Source of the DNA: Clostridia bacterium
GTDB lineage: Bacteria; Bacillota; Clostridia; Lutisporales; Lutisporaceae
Direction of reading: 5' to 3'
DNA: 36,269 bases
NCBI GenBank assembly: GCA_029238945.1
Contig: JAQZBM010000007.1
Span: forward strand, 1 to 36,269
Below, one piece after another: positions 15,800 through 24,638 of the stretch (position 1 is the first letter of the stretch; each line of letters begins with the position of its first letter). The notes beneath the pieces were generated by a model. The model had not been told where the DNA came from and ran no database searches. It was given only the letters and a program-made list of their open reading frames with translations. Both the position numbers and the translations under genes were made by a program.

Positions 15800-18441
15800 T
15801 ATGCATTCTGCATGATTACTACATTTTGCTGGTTTGCCAGCAGCTCGGTTGTTTCGTTTATGGTGCCGGTTACTCCGTTATAGTCCTCATAAAAGACTAT
15901 AATTATATCTTCAGGCTGTGCCATCATCATAGCCTTTCTAAGAGCTTCTTCCTCTGACAGCTCAATTATCACATTGTTTTTGTCTATGCCTCCGATGATG
16001 CAGCCGTTCATAAGCTTCTTAGCAACATCTCCCGGGTCTCTTCCTCTGCGATCCTTATCCTCTTTTATGATTATGTGATGGAAATTCTCCCCGCACAGCT
16101 GTCCTACTCTCACAGTGCTGGTCTCCGTCCTGTCTCCGGGGACTCCGATTACTCCTATAAGTCTGTTGTGCTTCATATTCTTCAGGCTTGTTATTGCTTC
16201 CTTATATCCGTCTATATTGTGACCGTAGTCAACAACAACTTTGAAGCCATGAACATCATATATATTAAATCTTCCCGGATTGCATTCATCATCTGACTTG
16301 AACTTCTTCAGTGCTTTGACAATATATTCAGGCTCTACCCCCAAGCCGTAAGCTCCGGCAATTGACGAAAGACTGTTCTTGACATTATAGCTTACAGCCC
16401 CGTTTAAGGTAGCAGGGATATCCCAAGAGTGCATCAGCTTGATTTCTTCTCTGCCGTCAAATACATATATATCGCCCTCTCTCAGATATACCGCCTTGCC
16501 TCCCCCTGTAATCTGCTTCTGTATTATCTCATTTTTGAAGCTGATTGAGAAATAGATTACATTCTTGTTGAGGCGTTCCCCAATCTCAGCACAGTATTTG
16601 TCGTCTGCATTTAGCACAGCATAGCCGTCATCCTTAATTGCTTCAACCACGAGAGCCTTGACGTGAGCTAAGTCATCAAAGGTATTTATTCCATCCAATC
16701 CTAAGTGGTCCTCGGTAATATTTGTCAGGATGCCTACATCAGCCAAATCATAGCCTAAGCCCATGCTTACTATACCGCCCCTGGCTGTCTCAAGTACTGC
16801 TGCCTCTACGCGCTTATCCGTCAATATCATTCTTGCACTTCTATAGCCCGTAGTATCTCCCTTCATGATGCATTTGTCGTTTATATAAACGCCTCCTGTA
16901 GAGGTCATCCCTACAGTATAGCCTTTTTCCTGCAATATCTTGTTTATCATTCTTGTTGTTGTGGTCTTTCCGTTTGTACCTGTCACAGCGACCAAGGGTA
17001 TGCTGTTCTTGTTACCTTCAGGAAAAAGCATATCCACTATATGCTTTGCAACGTTTCTCGACTTGCCTACTGCCGGGTAGTAGTGCATCCTTATGCCCGG
17101 AGCAGCATTTACTTCAATAACCGCACCATTATCTTCCCGCATAGGATTGCTGATATCCCTTGTGGTTATATCTACTCCTGCGATATCCAGACCTACTATA
17201 GCTGCGGCATGTATTGCTATTTCTGCATTATCGGGGTGTATATCATCTGTCATGTCTATAGCTGTGCCCCCTGTGCTTAAATTATCGTTTTCTCTAAGCA
17301 GCACCTGCTCGCCTACTGCCGGTATATAGTTCACATCCATATCATTCTTTAGAAGGAGCATTTCCATTATAGGATCTATCTTTATCTTTGTAAGAGGCTT
17401 TTCATGTCCGTCGCCTCTAAGAGGGTTTAGGTTCTCTATTTCAATAAGCTCTTTTATAGTATTTTTACCGTTTCCCGTAATGAAGGGTGCAATTCTTTCG
17501 GCACAGGCAACTACCCTTCCGTTTACTACCAGTACTCTGTAATGCTTACCCTCAACAAACTTTTCTACTATAACTTCCTCGCCAAATTGCTTTGCAATGC
17601 CGAAGGCAGCTGTCACCTCATGCTGATTTTTGAGCTTAACCGATACTCCTTTGCCCTGATTTCCGCTGTTTGGCTTTACTACCACCGGATATCCCAGTCC
17701 CTCTGCGTAACTCAGCAGCTCTCCCAGATTATCCGCAATTCTTCCCTCAGGAATAGGTATTCCAGCCGTTCTGAGCAAATCCTTGGTAAGCTCCTTATCA
17801 CAGGATATATCAGCTGCTATACAGCTTGTATCTTCTGTCAGAGTGGCTTGTATTCTTTTGCTGTATTTACCGTAGCCCAGCTGAAGAAGGCTTCCTTTTC
17901 CCAGTACCAAAACCGGTATACCTCTTTCTTCAGCTTCCTTCTTTATGGCTGCAGTGCTTGGTCCAAGATCCAGCTTTGCTGCCTTAATCTTGATTTCATT
18001 TAATTTCTCATTGAAGTTAAGCCTTGAACCCTTTGAAATCTCATTGGTCAGATATATCGCTGTCTGCAAGGCTTCGTAACCGATAGTCCTGCTTCTATAC
18101 TCATATATTACAGAATACACTGTGCTTCCTTCCTCAAGCTGCCTTGCCTTTCCAAAAGCAACATCATAGCCTAAAAGATTCTGGATTTCCAGGCACATAT
18201 GTTCAAGCACATGAGCTAAATAAGTACCTTCCCTAAGCCTATCTACAAAGCCTCCTCTATAGCCTTTTGCGCATTTGTGCTCGATTAAAGACGGCATATG
18301 CTCCAGCAGCAGCTCATTAAAACCCGGTATGCTGCAGGTTGGAGTGTCGCATAGCTCCTCCAAATCAATATCTGCTCTGATACACGGCCTGTGAGTATAA
18401 ATGTTTCTGCCTTCGTATATCCTTAACTCCTGTATTTTCAA
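15799..18441 (-). CDS. cphA: Cyanophycin synthetase
   Basis: Three domains are visible: an N-terminal CphA domain (1-160), an ATP-grasp domain (about 205-475, with VVKPNSGNQGKGV and EVNAAPGIRMHYYP), and a Mur-ligase-like domain with P-loop VAVTGTNGKTTTT (484-496) and ETARGGI. The enzyme builds cyanophycin (multi-L-arginyl-poly-aspartate), a nitrogen and carbon store, adding Asp at one active site and Arg at the other. I take TTG at 18441 as start (880 residues): GGAGG lies 8 bases upstream and the product then begins MKIQELRIYEGRNIY, as family members do. The ATG at 18456 has no ribosome site and would consume the one used here. It follows the cyanophycinase gene directly. Confidence 0.93.
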   Translation of the reverse strand: MKIQELRIYEGRNIYTHRPCIRADIDLEELCDTPTCSIPGFNELLLEHMPSLIEHKCAKGYRGGFVDRLREGTYLAHVLEHMCLEIQNLLGYDVAFGKARQLEEGSTVYSVIYEYRSRTIGYEALQTAIYLTNEISKGSRLNFNEKLNEIKIKAAKLDLGPSTAAIKKEAEERGIPVLVLGKGSLLQLGYGKYSKRIQATLTEDTSCIAADISCDKELTKDLLRTAGIPIPEGRIADNLGELLSYAEGLGYPVVVKPNSGNQGKGVSVKLKNQHEVTAAFGIAKQFGEEVIVEKFVEGKHYRVLVVNGRVVACAERIAPFITGNGKNTIKELIEIENLNPLRGDGHEKPLTKIKIDPIMEMLLLKNDMDVNYIPAVGEQVLLRENDNLSTGGTAIDMTDDIHPDNAEIAIHAAAIVGLDIAGVDITTRDISNPMREDNGAVIEVNAAPGIRMHYYPAVGKSRNVAKHIVDMLFPEGNKNSIPLVAVTGTNGKTTTTRMINKILQEKGYTVGMTSTGGVYINDKCIMKGDTTGYRSARMILTDKRVEAAVLETARGGIVSMGLGYDLADVGILTNITEDHLGLDGINTFDDLAHVKALVVEAIKDDGYAVLNADDKYCAEIGERLNKNVIYFSISFKNEIIQKQITGGGKAVYLREGDIYVFDGREEIKLMHSWDIPATLNGAVSYNVKNSLSSIAGAYGLGVEPEYIVKALKKFKSDDECNPGRFNIYDVHGFKVVVDYGHNIDGYKEAITSLKNMKHNRLIGVIGVPGDRTETSTVRVGQLCGENFHHIIIKEDKDRRGRDPGDVAKKLMNGCIIGGIDKNNVIIELSEEEALRKAMMMAQPEDIIIVFYEDYNGVTGTINETTELLANQQNVVIMQNA

Positions 18442-18468
18442 TTCAATTGCCTCCATAACATTGGTTAT

Positions 18469-19287
18469 TTAGTGCTTTTCACTAATTATAATGGCAGTTT
18501 TATCTATAAGATTATACCCATAACGTTCTGGCAATATGTGTACAGTAACGTTAGTTAATGCCAATGGATCGTCAGGATACTGCTCTGTTATGTTCGTATA
18601 TTCTATATGTCTTCCATCCACTACTGTTACAACACCGTTTCCTATTACAGAAAATTTTTCATTTCCCTCTACAACAATTGCAGTGTCTTCATCAATGCCG
18701 ATTCCCAGTATACTTGGATTTTGAGCTACAGCAGCAAAAAGCCTGCCTATTCTGCCTCTTTGATTGAAATGTTGGTCTATAACTACACCATCTATCAAGC
18801 CCATTCCCGGCGCAAGCTTTATTGTACATCTGGCCGGAGCCTCCTCATCGTCTCCTTCTACAATCATAATTTGGCTCATCATGGATGCTCCTGCACTGGT
18901 GCCTGCAATTATCCTTCCTTCACGACGGTAATCATGTATCAGATTATGAAAGTCTGTACCGCCTATTATGCTGGATATTCTAAGCTGGTCTCCGCCGCTG
19001 AAAAAGAGACAGCTGTAGTCCATTATCTTGTCAATGGTACCGTGGATATCTGAAGTTTTTCTGCCCCCTATATTTATAGTATTAACTTCACTGACTCCCA
19101 TATCTTTAAACAATTTTTCATATTCTTGTCCTACTTCCTCCGGAAGCTTTGTAGCAGTTGTAACTATACCAATTCTCGCTTCCTTACCTCCCGCAAGCTT
19201 AACTACTTCCTTCAAAATCTTCTTATCAGCCTTTTTATCTTCGCCTCCGCCAATAATAACTAGCTTAAAATCTTTTGCATCCGTCAT
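18469..19287 (-). CDS. cphB: Cyanophycinase (peptidase S51)
   Basis: A 272-residue serine hydrolase of the S51 family. The nucleophile elbow GTSAGAS has Ser131. LFFSGGDQLR (94-103) and GIGIDEDTAIVVEG are further family marks. CphB cuts cyanophycin to beta-Asp-Arg dipeptides. It precedes cphA by 27 bases to the TTG start, so storage and breakdown enzymes share a transcript. An isoaspartyl dipeptidase to finish the job is not in the window. AGGTGGAG precedes the ATG. Confidence 0.93.
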   Translation of the reverse strand: MTDAKDFKLVIIGGGEDKKADKKILKEVVKLAGGKEARIGIVTTATKLPEEVGQEYEKLFKDMGVSEVNTINIGGRKTSDIHGTIDKIMDYSCLFFSGGDQLRISSIIGGTDFHNLIHDYRREGRIIAGTSAGASMMSQIMIVEGDDEEAPARCTIKLAPGMGLIDGVVIDQHFNQRGRIGRLFAAVAQNPSILGIGIDEDTAIVVEGNEKFSVIGNGVVTVVDGRHIEYTNITEQYPDDPLALTNVTVHILPERYGYNLIDKTAIIISEKH

Positions 19288-19610
19288 GCTTCTGTATCTC
19301 CACCTTTCGATGAATGTATTTTTTGCAAATGTTTTTATAATATGCTTTTATATATAAACTTGAACATGTGAATTATAATTGTTTGTGGGTTTATTGGCAT
19401 AATTTTCATGAAGGACTGCTAAGACTCAATAAATATTATTGACAGTTTTTCTGATTTTTTTATCCTTCTTCTTAAAAATTTTTCCTGCTGATTTGCTACA
19501 ATTTACTATGCTTTTCACGGCTCTTATGTTTTTGCTTTGCAGCTGCCGAAAAAATCTATGATATAATATATCAATGTAAGAAAAAACTTGTCCCAATAGT
19601 AAATAATCTT
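19288..19610. other. AT-rich intergenic region between divergent genes
   Basis: About 320 bases with no supported ORF. It should hold the leader and promoter of the cphB-cphA operon (minus) near 19300-19400, for which I see no clear boxes, and the promoter of the acyltransferase (plus) at 19559-19567. No riboswitch-like fold or attenuator was recognised. Confidence 0.5.
19559..19567 (+). promoter_or_regulatory. Extended -10 promoter element of the acyltransferase gene
   Basis: TGATATAAT is a TG-N-TATAAT extended -10 box, 55 bases before the start codon. No good -35 is seen, as is usual for extended -10 promoters. Confidence 0.55.
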
Positions 19611-19622
19611 ATGGAGGTCAAA

Positions 19623-20336
19623 ATGTTAAGAACTATAGCATGGTACGCACACTTTGCAGTCAGTCTGGTACTTACTATACCTCAGTTATATAAAGTAAAA
19701 GGTCTTATGAAAGCAGACAAAATATATGAGGCTGATGAGTATATACATAAGACTGTCTCAGCTTGGGCAATGTCCCAGGTAAAAATGAGCGGAGCAAAAG
19801 TAAAGGTATATGGAGAGGAAAACATACCGAAGGATATACCGGTATTGTTTGTCAGCAACCACCAAAGCAATTTCGATATAGCGATGTTTATGAGCTTTGT
19901 AAGTAAGCCGAAGGGCTATATCTCAAAAATTGAGATGAGCAAAATCCCAGTCCTTCGCACTTGGATGGAATATATGCATTGCGTCTTCATGGAGAGAGGA
20001 AATCTAAGAAAAGCAGCTGAGGCAATTTCAGAGGGCATCAAAATACTAAAACGCGGATATTCCCTTGTGCTGTTTCCCGAAGGCACAAGAAGCAAAAGCA
20101 ACGAAATGGGTGAATTTAAAGCAGGAGGCTTTAAGCTGGCCACCAAATCCAAGGTACCTATCGTACCGGTTACTATAAAAGGCACCTATAAGCTTATGGA
20201 GAGCAACAACAACAAAATCGTGCCGGCAGAGGTAGAAATGTTCATACACCCCATGATAGAAACGGCAGAGCTTACACGAGAAGAGGAAGTTGAGCTGTCA
20301 GACCAGGTAAGGAACATCATAATGAGCAAGCTGTAA
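19623..20336 (+). CDS. plsC: 1-acylglycerol-3-phosphate O-acyltransferase (PlsC family)
   Basis: The 237-residue protein has an N-terminal hydrophobic segment and the acyltransferase motifs in order: NHQSNFD (HX4D, catalytic His and Asp), then the glycerol-phosphate binding FPEGTRS, then a proline-bearing IVPVTIKGTY strand. PlsC transfers an acyl chain to lysophosphatidic acid to make phosphatidic acid at the inner membrane face. The start is ATG at 19623, since GGAGGT sits 4 bases ahead. The upstream in-frame ATG at 19611 overlaps that site. It is single, followed by its own terminator. Confidence 0.88.
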   Translation: MLRTIAWYAHFAVSLVLTIPQLYKVKGLMKADKIYEADEYIHKTVSAWAMSQVKMSGAKVKVYGEENIPKDIPVLFVSNHQSNFDIAMFMSFVSKPKGYISKIEMSKIPVLRTWMEYMHCVFMERGNLRKAAEAISEGIKILKRGYSLVLFPEGTRSKSNEMGEFKAGGFKLATKSKVPIVPVTIKGTYKLMESNNNKIVPAEVEMFIHPMIETAELTREEEVELSDQVRNIIMSKL

Positions 20337-20348
20337 AATGCATAAAGC

Positions 20349-20387
20349 AAAGTACTATTGTCCGTAGAGCGGCAATAGTACTTTTTT
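20349..20387. terminator. Terminator shared by plsC and alr
   Basis: AAAGTACTATTG (20349-20360) pairs with CAATAGTACTTT (20373-20384) and runs into TTTTTTAT on the plus strand. It lies just before the convergent alr stop codon. Confidence 0.88.
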
Positions 20388-20390
20388 ATA

Positions 20391-21527
20391 TCAAAATTCA
20401 TAGTAATAGTTTTTGGGAACTCTCTTGGTTATCCGCTGAAGCTGTTCATCCACCTCCACGTTAATCCCGCGGCAGACTTCATCCCAGCTGATGCTTTCGT
20501 CTCCCTGCCTTCCTGCTAATACAACCTCATCATACTCCCTTATGCTTTCCTGCAAACCCGTAATATCTGCAACTATTCCATCCATAGAATAATTGACTAT
20601 CGGTGCCCTTCTGCCTCCTATGAGCACTTCCTTCCAGCCCCTTGATATGCCGTCTCCGTAGCCTGCTGCTATAATTGCCAGCCGGCTGTCCCTGTGAGCT
20701 ATGAACTTGTCTCCATAACCGCCATGCTCTCCTTCCTTAATCTCCCTTATCTTTATAACATTGCTCTTTATGGATATCACAGGCTGCAGACTCTGGGGCA
20801 GAAGCTTCCTGCCTGTTACATACTCCAGCCCGTAAAGCAAAATGCCTACCCTCACCATATCAAACTGCGCTTCCGGGTACATGAGTATTCCTCCCGAGGC
20901 AGAGGAGTGGGCTACAGGAGGACACACTCCCGCTTCAGAAAGCTTAGACAACACATCTCTGAAGCTTTTGATCTGCCCTTCGGTGAAATCACGATTCAGC
21001 TCAGGGTCTCTGAAGTGTGTATATATGCCTTCCACATAGAGGTTTTTATATTTATCCTTAATTGACAATATGAAATCCAAGGCAGCCTCAGGCAGAATTC
21101 CATATCTGTTCAAGCCTGTATTTATTTTTATATGGACATTTACTTTCTTACCCTTAATGCCGGCATACTTATCAAGCTCCGCCGCCATAATATCATTGTC
21201 AAGCATAGGTGATATGTCAAGGTTAATGGCCGCTTCTGCCTGAGCAGGCATTAGCGGGGCAAGCATAACAATGGGCAGCTTAATCCCAGCCTCACGCAGG
21301 CTTGCAGCCTCTGTCAGCCTTACGACTCCAAGACAATCGCTGCCCCACGCCTCCACAGCTCTTGATATGGGTATCAGCCCATGTCCATAGGAGTCTCCTT
21401 TTACCACTGTCATAAGCTTCACTCCCGGCTTCAGGCTTTTGCGTATAAAATCCATGTTTCTCTTCAACTGAGTAAGATTAATATCCGCTCTGACTACTTC
21501 AACGATGTTTCTTTCTGCATCTCCCAT
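20391..21527 (-). CDS. alr: Alanine racemase
   Basis: A fold-III PLP enzyme of 378 residues that interconverts L- and D-alanine for peptidoglycan. The PLP lysine is K43 in VVKGDSYGHG. Aligning by eye with the Geobacillus enzyme, Y271 (HGGYGDKF) takes the place of the second catalytic base Tyr265, R141 and H171 (IYTHF) match Arg136 and His166, and the C-terminal domain ends with GRQGDE and RVPKNYY. Unusual details are VKGDSYGHG (normally VKADAYGHG) and HSSASGG (normally HxANSAA). The start at 21527 follows AGAGG at good spacing; ATGs at 21548 and 21560 lack one. Confidence 0.88.
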   Translation of the reverse strand: MGDAERNIVEVVRADINLTQLKRNMDFIRKSLKPGVKLMTVVKGDSYGHGLIPISRAVEAWGSDCLGVVRLTEAASLREAGIKLPIVMLAPLMPAQAEAAINLDISPMLDNDIMAAELDKYAGIKGKKVNVHIKINTGLNRYGILPEAALDFILSIKDKYKNLYVEGIYTHFRDPELNRDFTEGQIKSFRDVLSKLSEAGVCPPVAHSSASGGILMYPEAQFDMVRVGILLYGLEYVTGRKLLPQSLQPVISIKSNVIKIREIKEGEHGGYGDKFIAHRDSRLAIIAAGYGDGISRGWKEVLIGGRRAPIVNYSMDGIVADITGLQESIREYDEVVLAGRQGDESISWDEVCRGINVEVDEQLQRITKRVPKNYYYEF

Positions 21528-21614
21528 ATAAACCTCTTCCATTTCCATATATTGCTTCATACTTATTATTTATTATCTTTGCTCATTATATAAGTCGCAC
21601 TAACGCTTTTGCAT

Positions 21615-21648
21615 AAAAAAAAGGAACCACTGGATAGCTAGTGATTCC
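21615..21648 (-). terminator. Terminator of the GNAT gene
   Basis: On the minus strand GGAATCACT and AGTGGTTCC pair (one U-G), with an 8-base loop, followed by a run of eight T. Confidence 0.8.
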
Positions 21649-21685
21649 TCTATATCCTTCCTCCATCAGGATGATGCGACTGTAC

Positions 21686-22600
21686 TTATTTTGTCTCAAA
21701 TTCCTTTACCCAGGGATGCCTGAAAAACATTCTCTCAAAGCCTATATCCAAGTAGAACTGCTGGTCTGACTCAACAAATGCAACTGTCGCTCCGCATTCC
21801 CCGCAGCGCCTTATACCCTCCAGCACAGCAGCCTTGCCCAAGCCCATGCGTCTATAGGTCGGATCTGTTGCTACGGGCTCTACATATGCAAGCTTATTCT
21901 TCGGCTCATACCACATGCCGCAAATAGCTGCAAAATCGCCATTTGGAGCCTCTACTACAATAGTCAGGTCCTTCCTGAAATTCGGGCTGGACTGCATCTG
22001 CACTCTCCACTGAATTCCCTCCTCCGGCGGCTCTCCCTCATGGTTGAAGCCCCTCCACATAACTCTGTGAATTTTATGCAGATTATTGTCCTCCGCAAGA
22101 CTCTTCAGCCTATAGCCCTCTGGCAGAGTTATCTCCGGGAAAGGTCTGGGTATGACAAATTGTGATATCCCAAAGTGAGGCGGTCTGGTGCTCTCATACC
22201 TTGTATATCTCCTTTGTCTGACCAGCTCCAAAAGCTCCTCATCAAAATCATTTACATAGGCTGCAAGCTCCTTGTTTCCATTCTCCAAATCGGCACAAAG
22301 GTTCTGCTCAGCATAATCAAGCATATCCTTTTTTAAATAGGCATAGTCCTGATGCACGCTAAAAAATGCCTCACCTAAGGTACTTTCATAGGTTGCAACC
22401 GCTACAATGCTCCCGTCATCCTCCCAGATGCCTATCTTGTCAAGCTTCTCTGCATCCAGGTTGGGATGGCTGTGCATGTAATCCCATCTAGGCTGCAGCC
22501 AGTTTGGATACCTGCCTCCCGGTTTGTAGGTATCCATCAGAAAATCCGATACAGCAAAGAAATCCTCTCTGCCTTTATAATTTCTAGGCTTAACTGTCAT
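21686..22600 (-). CDS. Tandem GNAT-family N-acetyltransferase
   Basis: The 304-residue protein contains a degenerate N-terminal GNAT half (1 to about 150, without a clear P-loop) and a C-terminal catalytic half with the acetyl-CoA motif VEPVATDPTYRRMGLGKAAVLEGI (about 236-260) and FYLDIGFERMF near the end. Double GNAT enzymes acetylate amines of antibiotics, peptides or small molecules, but the substrate here is open. The motif C(x)2C-like pair (RRCGEC) near residue 268 is incidental. A strong ribosome site GGAGGAG precedes the ATG. It is monocistronic. Confidence 0.82.
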   Translation of the reverse strand: MTVKPRNYKGREDFFAVSDFLMDTYKPGGRYPNWLQPRWDYMHSHPNLDAEKLDKIGIWEDDGSIVAVATYESTLGEAFFSVHQDYAYLKKDMLDYAEQNLCADLENGNKELAAYVNDFDEELLELVRQRRYTRYESTRPPHFGISQFVIPRPFPEITLPEGYRLKSLAEDNNLHKIHRVMWRGFNHEGEPPEEGIQWRVQMQSSPNFRKDLTIVVEAPNGDFAAICGMWYEPKNKLAYVEPVATDPTYRRMGLGKAAVLEGIRRCGECGATVAFVESDQQFYLDIGFERMFFRHPWVKEFETK

Positions 22601-22806
22601 AATATCTCCTCCGTCTATAATCTTTAATTAAAAAATTATCAGCGAGTAGTAATCGACATCTTAAAACCTCCCACAGCTTTATGTTTATATTATAATAAAC
22701 AATTAGAAGATAATAATTAGACTAAATATATAAAACAAATCATTCCGTCAGTATTATTGATTTTTGGTATTAAGTGGAATATATTGTATATATCGAAGCC
22801 TTATGA

Positions 22807-22815
22807 TGATATAAT
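22807..22815 (+). promoter_or_regulatory. Extended -10 element of the hydrolase gene
   Basis: TGATATAAT, the same 9 bases as in front of plsC, lies 36 bases upstream of the start codon at 22851. No convincing -35 was seen. Confidence 0.5.
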
Positions 22816-22850
22816 TCTTTTAAAGACCAGAGTAAAGAGAGGGGATGCTT

Positions 22851-23798
22851 ATGTATAGCGATGTTCTTCTGACTATTGTACTTTTAGCTGCAGCCATAGC
22901 GGCTATACTCTTACTGGCAGGCAGCTACTTCTATAACTATGCCATACTTCGCAGAAAAAAAGAATTTCTACAGCATGACGAAGACCTGAAGGGCATGAAT
23001 TCCGGAGGCGAATGGGTACATAGCAAGGAGTGGCTGAAGCAGCAAGACTACAAGGAGCTGACTATAAATTCAAGTGATGGCTTAAAGCTGAATGCAATAT
23101 ACCTGCCTGCTGCTGACAATTCCGACAAGGTCGCCATACTGGTGCACGGCTATAGCAGCTGGAGCGGCTCAATGGCTAGTTTTGCCCAATATTACAGTCA
23201 GGAGCTGGGATATAGCATACTGATGCCCGACCTGCGTGGTCACGGCAAAAGCGAAGGAAAATACATCGGTTTTGGATGGCATGACAGAAAGGATATGCTG
23301 CAGTGGATTGATGTCATGATAGAAAAGCACGGCAGCAGCTGTCAAATAGTGCTGCATGGTGTATCTATGGGCGGTACTACTGTACTAATGACCAGTGGTG
23401 AAGAACTGCCGGACAATGTGCGATGCATTGTATCAGATTGTGCCTACAGCTCTGTTGAAGGCATACTTGGCTATCACATGAAAAGAATGTTTAAGCTGCC
23501 TAAGTTTCCTTTACTGAATGTAACCAGCCTTATATCCCGCATAAGAGCAGGCTACAGCATTAAGGAGGCCTCTGCCTTGGTTCAGGTGGAGCATGCCTGC
23601 AAACCGATTTTGTTTATACATGGAAGCGAGGATAAATTTGTCCCTACAAAAATGGTTTACCAGCTATATGATGCTGCAGCTTCAGCCAAGGAGCTGCTGA
23701 TTATAGATGGAGCTGAGCATGCCATGTCCTACTGGGTGGCACCTGCAGCCTACAAGGCGAAAGTAGAAGAGTTTTTGGATAAACACACGAAGCGCTAG
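22851..23798 (+). CDS. Membrane-anchored alpha/beta hydrolase
   Basis: The 315-residue protein has an N-terminal membrane helix (about 7-30) and a serine hydrolase domain: oxyanion region VHGYSSW, DLRGHGKSEG, nucleophile elbow HGVSMGG (Ser172), acid HGSEDKFVP (Asp261) and His290 (AEHAMSYW). The family includes esterases and acyl-peptide hydrolases of the DUF/BAAT-like S9 type (as in Bacillus YqkD). The ATG at 22851 is preferred because AGAGGGG is 6 bases upstream; an ATG at 22845 overlaps it. The stop codon lies inside a hairpin (23791-23817). Confidence 0.88.
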   Translation: MYSDVLLTIVLLAAAIAAILLLAGSYFYNYAILRRKKEFLQHDEDLKGMNSGGEWVHSKEWLKQQDYKELTINSSDGLKLNAIYLPAADNSDKVAILVHGYSSWSGSMASFAQYYSQELGYSILMPDLRGHGKSEGKYIGFGWHDRKDMLQWIDVMIEKHGSSCQIVLHGVSMGGTTVLMTSGEELPDNVRCIVSDCAYSSVEGILGYHMKRMFKLPKFPLLNVTSLISRIRAGYSIKEASALVQVEHACKPILFIHGSEDKFVPTKMVYQLYDAAASAKELLIIDGAEHAMSYWVAPAAYKAKVEEFLDKHTKR

Positions 23799-23817
23799 GG
23801 ACGGTTCCCAGCGCTTC
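23791..23817 (+). terminator. Hairpin over the hydrolase stop codon
   Basis: AAGCGCT / AGCGCTT arms with inner GGGA / TCCC make a strong stem with one bulged base. No T-run follows, so it may be an mRNA 3' stabiliser or a relic of a repeat rather than a true terminator. Confidence 0.55.
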
Positions 23818-23831
23818 ACAAATCTCAGCTA

Positions 23832-23857
23832 GGGACGCTGAGGGCAGCGTCCCCTAC
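23832..23857 (-). repeat. REP-like element: GTAG plus hairpin (copy C)
   Basis: On the minus strand GTAG (23854-23857) precedes a 9-bp stem GGGACGCTG / CAGCGTCCC with a 4-base loop. The core is nearly identical to copy B at 15738. The TAG of GTAG is the stop codon of the FG-GAP-like gene. Confidence 0.78.
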
Positions 23858-24633
23858 ATTAGCTCACTTCCAAATATGCAAAGCTCCTGCCTTTCGGGGG
23901 CGAATTTCTCTCCGTCCCATACCAGCAGGGTCTGCACCCATGCCAGGGTATCTGCATTGTACTTCCCTATAACTCGCTGTATCATATTCAGGTCATATAC
24001 TCTGTCTCTCTCATAATCCACCGGATAAACATTGCCAAGGGGGATGACCTCTCCCAAGAAAGGCGTATCAATGTTCTCCTTCAAGGTGCCGTTGGGATTG
24101 TAAAGCTCCGATAGATATTCAGCACCCTTGTCGCTTATATCAATGATATATCTTGTGTTCATGGTTTTACTTATGACCTCTACCTTATAGTTATCCATGA
24201 AGCTCACTTCATACTCAAGCTCCTGACTGTAAGCCTCAGAATCGAAAAGCAGCTTTGCTTTATTGTCCAGGAAGGAGTATACATACTCATAGGAGAAGCC
24301 CCCGCTGCCGCCGGAGTCTATGCTTACCAAGATATCATCAACCCCATCCTTTGTAAAATCCCCTAAAAACACTGTGGGATTATAGCCTTGGCTTTCCTTC
24401 AGCGGTATTCTTGTGTATTTGTGAGTCGCCCCATCCTGTATGAGCACTGCAATGTCTTCTACAAAAGGGCTCTGCAAATCCCCGGGTCTGTGTCCCACAG
24501 TACATACGCTGTCTCTTATCCTGTCTCCGTTTACATCTCCATCATCGCAGTCCAGTATATAATCGCTATGACCGTTATAATACATCATCTGACGAATGGC
24601 AGGCCTAAGCTGCCTATAGAAATTATTAAACAT
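23854..24633 (-). CDS. FG-GAP/VCBS-like protein with calcium-binding loops
   Basis: The 259-residue protein has two Asp-rich loops of the FG-GAP/EF-hand type: DVNGDRIRD (33-41) and GDFTKDGVDD (91-100), each followed by beta strands, and a later VDYERDRVYDL. No signal peptide is obvious (MFNNFYRQLRPAIRQ), so export, if any, would be by another route; spore-associated localisation is one possibility. I recall similar proteins being widespread in spore-forming Bacillota without assigned function. It is downstream of the ECF sigma/anti-sigma pair, and its ribosome site GAGGGTG is buried in a hairpin. Its stop codon comes from a REP-like element. Confidence 0.6.
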   Translation of the reverse strand: MFNNFYRQLRPAIRQMMYYNGHSDYILDCDDGDVNGDRIRDSVCTVGHRPGDLQSPFVEDIAVLIQDGATHKYTRIPLKESQGYNPTVFLGDFTKDGVDDILVSIDSGGSGGFSYEYVYSFLDNKAKLLFDSEAYSQELEYEVSFMDNYKVEVISKTMNTRYIIDISDKGAEYLSELYNPNGTLKENIDTPFLGEVIPLGNVYPVDYERDRVYDLNMIQRVIGKYNADTLAWVQTLLVWDGEKFAPERQELCIFGSELM

Positions 24634-24638
24634 TAAAT

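Noticed and set aside
15685-15957. A 90-codon plus-strand frame over the repeats and cphA end
   Set aside because: It starts in the REP-like and heptamer repeats and overlaps cphA in antisense. There is no ribosome site and its composition is not protein-like.
19288-19610. Possible riboswitch or ARG box before cphB
   Set aside because: I looked for conserved riboswitch helices and arginine-repressor boxes and saw none that were convincing.
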